Shown piece by piece: positions 56,164 to 64,000 of a stretch of 64,000 bases of DNA. How positions within the stretch are numbered: the stretch's first letter is position 1; the number at the start of each line of letters is the position of its first letter. A program made the translations under genes and the position numbers. Location of the stretch: assembly GCF_003265705.1 (NCBI RefSeq), contig NW_020312848.1:57685737-57749736 (forward strand). The letters are read 5' to 3'. The notes beneath the pieces are model-generated. The model was not told the DNA's origin and ran no database searches. It saw nothing but the letters and a program-made list of their open reading frames with translations. Source of the stretch: Callorhinus ursinus (Eukaryota > Chordata > Mammalia > Carnivora > Otariidae).

Positions 56164-58739
56164 ATTCAGCCATCATTGCCATAGCTTCTTGACACAGAAA
56201 CAAGTAAATATCAAGTAATTAATGATAATAGTGTACTTTTAATATTTTATGGTTGTTTGGTAGATAATTATATTGAAAACAGGGATTATTTATATATTTA
56301 CTCTAGTTTATTATAAGTATATTGTGTATTGTATATTTGTAGTTTTCCTTGGTGTCAACTATGAAATCATAATAAGGAGTTAATAAGTCTTATCATTAAT
56401 GTGATTTTCTTCATAAGTTTGATACACTTTTTTATAACATTCCTTAAATAATATCAAAGAACAATGTCATAAGACTAATGTGAATAATATACCTACATCA
56501 AAAAAACCGACAGTGAAACATAAATAGTAATTTGCGAAAGGAAATTTTGTTGTGTATGTAGTTTGATAAATTTTTCAAGATAATGTAAAAGATTAAAAAG
56601 TCCAACACAGAACAGCAAAAATTATAGAAGACATTAAAGACAAGAAAAAAATAAAATGCATTTCTGAATAATGACTCCATTGGTAAAAAATTAAGAAGAA
56701 CTGGGTTAAACGTTGAGCATGGAGGACTCAAGGACTGATAAATGACTTTTCTGATAGGATACAAAAAATGTTTCCAAACTAGCTATTAAAGGCTTTTTAT
56801 TTAAAAAAACATTTTTTTAACAAGAGAAAGCTCAGGTTTGGGAATGATCTGGAGGTACAAAGAAATATTCTCAGTAAACCCGCAGACTCTCAGTACATGA
56901 CTAATTACTTTGATGGCCAATCTTATTTTAAAATATTTTTAATTGCTATAGGATTAAAAAAGGAGGGCTAGGCTTCTCCAACATGAGAGTCCTAACTGAC
57001 TTTAGACCGGAAGTTAATCTCATAACCTGAGATGATTAACTTTATATGCTTGTAAGCTCAGCACATGTTAATATAACATTAAAGGAATTAATGATATATG
57101 TTGATGTAAATTTCAAAAGGATAAAGACAATGTGGTGAGGGTGAAATATTTAACCTCATATTTACTTGATCTTAAAATAATTATTAGATGAGAAATCTGT
57201 AGTCTTATCTCTTCTTTATTGTTTTGATTAGTATGAAATACTTATTAAAGAACTCATATTAAATTATACCTCCTGTTCCATACCTTCCAGGAGATGGCAC
57301 TACTGCACTTTGTTTTCTAGTCTGTATAACAAATCTATAAGCCAAAGGATATTTTAGCAGTACATTATTTAATATTGAGTGAATTAAATATTCTGTTCGG
57401 TCCACTATATTATCTTCAATTATTTGTATTGCACATTGAGTTTATTAGTTATTTCTCTAGGTCTGTATTAAAAGTATGAAGTGTTCCGCCTCAAGGTTAT
57501 AATATATAATTTTAATGAATGATGTGTTTCACTTTGCAATTACATTTAAGAAATAATTTAACTTTATAAAGGAGAACATAAAAGTGTTTATTAACCAAAA
57601 TGTTATAGGTTACATGTTTTATAAATAATAATAAACTATAACAGTGCTAGTGAAGATCAAATTCAACATGATTTAGATTTGTGATAATGTTCATGGTACC
57701 TGGAACTTCATCTGCTATTATGTAATTTTTGTAGTCTAAGTAGACATATATTTCCACATAAAGAATATAGCTCACATTAATAATGTATGAAGTGAACCCT
57801 TTTCATGATTCAGTACTTAAAACCTCTTTTGATATTTTAGCTTTTTTTTATTGCATTGTATTGTAATCTGATATGACCATATATAGGGTATTTGCTTGTT
57901 AAACATCATGAAAGAAATTGGATACTTATTTATTAGTATAGCCCAGAGAAATACTAATTTAGCATGAGGTCTAGGTGGTGGTCATATGATTGTAAAATAC
58001 AAATTTTAAACGTGAAGAGCTCAAAGTCTTATATGAGGCATGTGTAGAAACATATTAATTTGTTAATTTTTTTGTGATGCTGATGCTTGAGCAGATAAAG
58101 AGCTTTTTGCTTTTTAAGAATTTGAAAGGTAATCTACAGAAATCTTTAGGGGTCTCCAAAATAGTAGTTATGGTAGTCAAGAGGAATAACCATTAAAACA
58201 TATATCAAGAACCTTCTCCATTAAAAAGAAAAAAAAAAAAGAAAAAAGAAAGTCCCTACTCTCCAGAAAATGAGACTCTGTCAGAGCCCAATTCTGACCA
58301 TTAATCACAAGGAAATTCCTTCCCAGTTCAGCTCTCTCCAGTCTTCTTGTCTCTAGTTAGTAAGAGGGGTCAGGTTTTCAAGAATCCAAATCTGGAATGC
58401 TGGGGCCACAGAGCGAACAGAAGGCTAGGAAAAAATAAAAGCAGTACGTTTGGATACTTGTGAAGGTCAGATCTGAAGATAGAGGCCCAATGAAAGACTG
58501 AGATTTAATTAGGTGAATATTGAATGCTTTTCTTCCCCCACAACTTACTACCACACCAATAGACTTCTAACATCATAATGGGGGATTGCAGTTGGAAGAG
58601 CTGCAAGATGCATACTCTTTCTGAGGAGAGTACAAAGGGAAGCCTGATGTTAACAGTGGAAATAAGAGTGAGGACACAAGAGGAACTTGAAGCCTCTGGA
58701 ACATAATGCTAAAATACACATTAAACATCGCCCACCTTC
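56164..58739. other. 2.6 kb unassigned
   Basis: AT-rich; A-rich run at about 58225-58252. From 58.3 kb the sequence is less AT-rich and may be the decayed body of the old L1 whose 3' end follows. The 88-codon antisense frame at 56.5-56.76 kb has no motif. Confidence 0.35.
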
Positions 58740-58782
58740 TACCTGGATTAATGTAAATTCTCACATTAAAAGAATTATAACT

Positions 58783-58991
58783 GGGCACCTGGGTGGCTCA
58801 GTTGGTTGAGCGACTGCCTTCGGCTTGGGTCATGATCTTGGAGTCCGGGATCGAGTTCCACATTGGCCTCCCTGCTTGGCGGGGAGTCTGCTTCTCCCTC
58901 TGACCCTCCCCCCTCTCATGTGCTCTCTATCTCTCATTCTCTCTCTCTCTCGAATAAATAAATAAAAAAAATCTTAAAAAAAATAAAAAAA
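58783..58991 (+). mobile_element. Young CanSINE
   Basis: Sense, GGGCACCTGGGTGGCTCAGT to AATAAATAAATAAAAAAAAT and A-tail. The TSD TAAAAGAATTATAACT is perfect over 16 bp (58767-58782 and 58992-59007). Confidence 0.97.
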
Positions 58992-59007
58992 TAAAAGAAT
59001 TATAACT

Positions 59008-59125
59008 ATGTGAAGTGATAAATGTATTATTAACTTGATTGTGGTGATCATTTCAGTGTGTGCGTGTGTGTGTGTATATAAAATCATCACATTCTACAGC
59101 TTATACAGCTTTAGAAAAATATTTT
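59008..59125 (+). mobile_element. Old L1 3' UTR end (sense)
   Basis: 'tgtgaagtgataaatgtatt', 'aacttgattgtggtgatcat' and 'aaaatcatcacattctacag' match an old L1 3' terminus. A short (GT)n lies at about 59056-59074. The part before the SINE starts near 58740. Confidence 0.65.
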
Positions 59126-59274
59126 TTTACCTATGTCCCTGTTACCCATACAGCAGGTTCATCTTTCAACAAAAAGTAAATCCTGCCACAAAACAAAACA
59201 CACATACACACACAAAACCAACAAGAAAAACAAAACAAAACAAAACCACTCTGAAGATACAAAACAGTAATAAG
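59126..59274. repeat. A-rich (CAAAA)n stretch
   Basis: CA- and CAAAA-type repeats at about 59190-59247, probably grown from an old A-tail. Confidence 0.7.
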
Positions 59275-60090
59275 AACCAGGCATGAGAACCATGACATAG
59301 ATATTGGAATTATCAGACAGGGAATTTCAAAAGCTATGGTTAATATATTCAGGGCTCCAATGAAAAAAGTAGAGAACATATAAAAGCACATAGTCAAGGT
59401 AAGAAAAAATATGGATAATCTTATGAAGAATTAAAGGATATGCTAGAAACCAGGAACTCTGTAGCAGAAAATAAAAATGTCTTAGATGTACTGATCAACA
59501 GACCTCACATAGCCAAGTAAAGAATTAATGAATTTGAAGACAGGTTCATAGAAACATTCTAAACTGGAATGCAATGCAAAGAGAATCCATTGCTAGCAGA
59601 CCTCACTCACAATGTTAAATTTGTCAGGTAAAGTAAAAATTATATGGGTCAGAAACTTGGATTGAATGAAAGAGGGATAAGCGTCAGAGAAGAAATAAAG
59701 CTAAAAGAAAATAATTATGTTTTGTGTTATTTTTCACTGATCTAAAACATAATTATTTTAGCATTAATAGGAACAGCATATTAAATGATTCTTGCATATG
59801 GATATATAAAATGAGTGATAGCAATATGATATGAACAAGAGAGGGATTAAAAATACTCTAAAAACAGGTTCTGCATAAAAGGTACATTGTAGTATTTAGA
59901 GCAGTATACTACTACTTGAAAGATTAGATTGGTTAAAAATATGTATTGTAAACTATAGGGCATCCACTAAAAAATGCTAAAAAGAAGTATTTACAAACAA
60001 GGACAGGATATATCTTAATTTTGCCCACAAAATGGTCGATTAAATGGAGAAGGCTGAAAAAGAGGTTAAAAGGAAAAGGAAGGGTAACAA
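59275..60090 (+). mobile_element. Old L1 fragments (5'/ORF1-like and ORF2-like, sense)
   Basis: 'atatgctagaaaccaggaac', 'aattaatgaatttgaagaca' and 'ggttcatagaaacattctaa' match the ORF1-region layout. Later 'ctatagggcatccactaaaa' resembles ORF2 upstream coding. Interrupted and diverged; ends where the next L1 begins. Confidence 0.55.
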
Positions 60091-60095
60091 GGGAA

Positions 60096-63000
60096 TGACT
60101 TCAGCAAGATGGCGGAATAGGAGTTCTCTACTTTTGTCCCTCCGCAGAACATTGATTTTTGACAACAACTCAGAGACAAGAATACCTTTTTGGGAATCTG
60201 GGATTCCAGCAGAGAAGTTCCAGCATACCACCGGAACAGAAAATCTGAGAATACATGTATTGAAAAGGATAAGAAGGACAGTTTTACTTTATGCATTTCA
60301 TCTTTACCCCAAGGCAGCCACAGTTCAGTGCCAAGAAAGACCTCCTTGGCCCATAATTGCTCCCATGTGGGTAAGCAATAGTGTAGTAGTGAGTACTTGT
60401 TTTCCCACACTGTATGGGATGATGCCCACAAAACCCACATCTTTCTCATCATACCCAGATGATTGGCATAACTGAAAGACAGGGAGATACTGGGAGCAAG
60501 GAAATAGGAAGTTACAGCAACCAAAGATCAGAACTCAACAAAGGGCCAGAGATCCTACTAACTACTTTTTAGGCACTATCAGTAAGCCTTCGGATGCCAT
60601 ACCTGTGGACCCTGCAACTGGCCCATGGCACGCTCAACTCTGCAGACACCTCAACCACACACCTGTGGCTGCCTTCCCAAACGCAATCTCATGGATAATG
60701 GGTGTCAGTCTTTGCAAATGGCTCATGAGCATATACAGACTGCCAGACCAACTCTGTGAGGTTAAGAGAATGCAACACGAGCTTGAGTATTTCAGGGCAC
60801 ATTCTAGTGTAATAAACTAGAGGCTCTCAGCTCCAGGCTTGGCTTTGCAGGATAGAGACATGGCATACGACCTTAACCACACCCCTCCTGCTCCCCCTTC
60901 TAAATAGGAGCAAGAGGTTTGGAGCAGGTGTATCTACAGAAAAGGTCTGAGAAGGCTTCAGAAACCGTATCTGAGCTGACTGGTAAATAAGTTTGTCTCC
61001 TGAAGCAGTTAGTACAGCTCAGAGAAGGAGATTCATTCCTTTTTTAAACGTGAGGAGAACAATGCAAAGAGTCCAAAGAACATGAAAAGTCAAGGAAACA
61101 TGACACCACCAAATAACTGGTAACCAATTTAAAAGAAGTAGAAATCTACCAATTGCTTGACAGAGAATTGAAAATAATTGTTTTAAGGAAGCTCAGAGAG
61201 CTATAAGAGAAAACGGATAACTCAGTAAAATCAGGAAAACAATACATGAACAAAATAAGAAGCTTAATAGAAATCATAAAAAGGAACCAAACAGGAATTT
61301 TGTAGCTGAATAAAATTATGAATGCCATAAAGAGCTTTTACATCAAACTTGATCAAATAGAAAAATAATCTGTGAACTTGAAGAGAAATTTTTTGAAATT
61401 ATTTAGAGGAAAAAAAAGAAAAAGAACAAAAATGAAGAAAACTTGCAGGATTTCTTGGACACCCTAAAAAGAGCTAATGTTTGCTTTGTGGGAGAACCCA
61501 AAGGAAAATATTGAAAGAAAAGAGCAGAAAACGTATTTAAAGAAATAATGGCTGAATATTTCCCATTTGTGGGAGAGACATAGAAATCCAGATACTTGTT
61601 TATTAAAAATCCTCAAACAGGTTGAACCCAAAGAAGACTTCACTAAGACATTATATTCAAACTCGAAGAATTTTGAAAGCAGTAAGAGAAAAAAGGTAAA
61701 AACATTTCTCATACAAGGGAACACACATAAGGCTATTAACAGGTTTCTCAGCAGACGCATTGCAGGACAGGAGAGCATGGATTGATATATTCAAGGTGCT
61801 GAAAGAAAAATAACTGCATTACCCAGCAAGGTTGTACTTCAGAAATGAGGGAGAGATAAAGACTTTCCCAGATAAACAAAAACTGATGCAGTTCATCACA
61901 ACTAGACCTACTTTACAAGAAACACAAGAGGGGGTTCTTCAAACTGACATAAAAGTATGCTAAGTAGTAACATGAAAAGATATGACCGTATAAAAATCAC
62001 TAGTAAATATAAGTATATAGTGAAGTTCAGAATACTTTGTTTAAACCACTTTTAACTCTAGTATAAAGATGAAAAGACAAAAGAACTAAAAATAACAACA
62101 ATAATTTGTCAATGGATACACATACAGAAAGATGTAAATTGTGACAACAAAAACATAAAGTGTAGAAGGGAGAAGTGTAAGTGTAGGGTTTTTGTATATG
62201 AATGAAGTTATCAGCATAAAACAGAGTTATAAGATGTTTTATGTAGGCCTCATAGTAAGAACAAAGTGAAAATGTATAGTTGATACATAAAAGATAAAGA
62301 GAAAGGATATAAGCATATCACTATAGAAAATCACAAAATCTCAAAAGACAGAGAAAGAAAAAATACAAAGCAGACAAAAATCAATTAAAAAATGATAATA
62401 TTAAGTCCTTACCTATTAATAATTATTTTATTTAAAAATAATTTCTTTAAATGTAGATGAATTGAGTTCTCCAATCAAAAGGTATAGAGTGGCTGGATGG
62501 TTAAAAAAAGATGCAATTTAATGCTGCCTACAAGAGATAAACAGTGATATAAAATAATGTTAGGGAAAAAAGTAATATGAGGAGACTTCAATACTTCAAT
62601 TTCAACAATGGATAGCTCATCCAGACAGAAAATTAATCAGGAAATATTAATTTGAACTATAGACCAAATGGACCCAATAAATATACAGAACATTCTATCT
62701 GACAGGGGCAGAATGTACATTCTCCAGTGCTCATAGAATATCCTCCGAAGTAAAACATCTGTTAGGTCACAAAACATGACTTAATAAATATAGGAAGATT
62801 GAAATTATATCAAGTATTTTTTTCTGACCACAGTGGTATGAGAGTAGAAATCAATAATAGAAATATAAATTTCTCAAATATGAAGATATTAAACAACACT
62901 TTAACAACCAATGGGTCAAAGAAGAAATTGAGAGGAAAATCAAAAAATATATTGGGGCAAATGGAAATGGAAACCCTAACATACCAAAATATATGGAATG

Positions 63001-63862
63001 TAGCAAAAGCAGTTTTAAGAGGGCAATGAATATCAATAAATACCTTCATTAAGAAAGAAGAAAGTTCTCAAACAACCTAACTATACACCTCAAGAACTAG
63101 CAAAATAAAAATAAGCTAAGCCAAAACTTAGCAGAAGGAAGGAAATATCAAAGATCATTCCAGGAATAAATGAAATAAGGACTGGAAAAACAATAGAAAC
63201 GATCAAGGAAACTGAGTTGATTTTTTCGAAAAAAAATGCACAAAATTGATAAACAATCTAGAACAAGAAAAAGTGGGAGAAGATAAATTAGATAAATAAA
63301 AATGAATCATGGAACACTACATCAAAAACTAATGATGTAATATATGGTGATTAACATAACAATGAAAAATTAAAATAAAAATGAAAAAGGAGACATTATG
63401 ACTAACAACATGAAATACAAAACATTGTAAAAGTAAATAATTACACACCAACAAATTGGATAACCTAGAGAGTTGGATAAACCTACCATGACTGAATCAT
63501 AAAAAAATAGACAATCTGAACAGACAAGAAGTAAAGAGATTGAATTATTACTCAGAAGTCTCCCACCAAATAAAAGTCCGGGATCAAATGGATTCACAAG
63601 TAAATCCCACTAAATCTTTAAGAAGATTTAATACCACTTCTTCTCAGATTCTTCCCCACAATTGAAGAGAGATTACCTTTATACAAAAGTTAGGCATGAA
63701 TATTTTAAGAAAAGAATGTTATACTGTGCCAATATTCCTGATGAACAAAGTTGCAAAATTCTCAGCAAAATATTAACAAACCAAAGTCAACTTTACATTA
63801 AAAGGATCATATACTATGGTCAAGTTGAATTTATCCCTGGGATGCAAGAATAGGTCAACATT
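60096..63862 (+). mobile_element. Old L1, almost 5'-complete, ORF2 remnants, 3' end outside
   Basis: Starts with 'cagcaagatggcggaatagg', the L1 5'-end motif with a YY1-type CAAGATGGCGG (60105-60115), then a GC-richer 5' UTR (to about 61.0 kb) and ORF1-like A-rich sequence. ORF2 is visible as diverged endonuclease (most of the domain deleted near 62.56 kb), the SDHSGMRVEINN segment (62,799-63,029) and the RT-side KRIIYYGQVEFIPGMQ segment (about 63,800-63,851). Frames are broken throughout, so it is dead. It is interrupted by a 66-bp L1 at 63307 and by the SINE at 63863, beyond which the window ends. Confidence 0.85.
63307..63372 (+). mobile_element. Tiny 5'-truncated young L1 (66 bp)
   Basis: Only the last 60-odd bases of the young L1 3' UTR (TCATGGAACACTACATCAAA ... 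GTGATTAACATAACAATGAA). The TSD AAATAAAAATGAA is perfect over 13 bp (63294-63306 and 63373-63385). Host L1 sequence resumes with 'aaaggagacattatgac'. Confidence 0.9.
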
Positions 63863-64000
63863 GGGTTGCTGGGTGGTTCAGTCAGTTAAGTGTCTGACTT
63901 GATTTCGGCTCAGGTCATGATCTCAGAGTCCTGAGATTGAGCCCCATGTCAGGCTCCATGCTCAGTGGGGAGTCTGCTTGAGATTTTCTCTCCATCTCCT
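63863..64000 (+). mobile_element. CanSINE, cut by window end
   Basis: GGGTTGCTGGGTGGTTCAGT head, 'ggctcaggtcatgatctcag', 'gggagtctgcttgagatttt'. The tail lies outside the window. Confidence 0.93.

Noticed and set aside
60044..60524. 143- and 152-codon frames on opposite strands as genes
   Set aside because: Both overlap the GC-richer 5' UTR of an old L1 and each other. No domain, no splice or promoter context of their own.

Overview
This window is AT-rich, repeat-dense DNA from a mammal of the order Carnivora. The evidence is many copies of the carnivore tRNA-Lys-derived SINE (CanSINE: a head with the motif GGCTCAGTTGGTTAAG, a CT-rich body, an AATAAATAAA tail) together with 3' ends of the carnivore L1 lineage. 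The SINE copies look like those of arctoid carnivores (bears, seals, mustelids) rather than the dog SINEC_Cf or the cat type. The species call is an inference. I found no confident protein-coding exon. The open reading frames are short, look random, or are remnants of L1 ORF2. The window reads as intergenic or deep intronic sequence.

Layout. 1-7 kb: unique sequence, one SINE, MIR and L2 remnants, two sense L1 3' ends and one antisense L1 ORF2 fragment. 7-22 kb: mostly unassigned sequence with young SINEs, an 82-bp near-perfect AT-rich palindrome at 15.8 kb, two tail-less SINE heads near 18 kb and an L2/MIR cluster at 19-20 kb. 22-28.5 kb: antisense old L1 (two 5' halves in series), invaded by a SINE and by a young L1 3' end with an inverted 5' piece. 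28.85-29.2 kb: a nuclear copy of part of mitochondrial 12S rRNA. 32-41 kb: two copies of one unassigned old repeat, an MLT1-type LTR, long antisense old L1 blocks, and at 38.9 kb a tail-less insertion of a tRNA-Thr 5' half with a 20-bp target duplication. 42-54 kb: mostly unassigned, with seven SINEs, a young 5'-truncated L1 and two exon-like segments (42,400-42,489 and 53,718-53,808). 54-64 kb: old sense L1 pieces, a young antisense L1 that seems to carry a 3' transduction, and a decayed but almost 5'-complete sense L1 beginning with a CAAGATGGCGG motif and running to the window end.

No genes act together here. The shared theme is L1 activity, acting on itself and in trans on SINEs and a tRNA fragment. 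The best leads are the tRNA-half insertion, the palindrome, the L1 3' transduction, the 62-bp templated duplication at 22.2/23.0 kb, and the exon-like segment at 53.7 kb. All family names come from recognising consensus features by eye; no database search was run.
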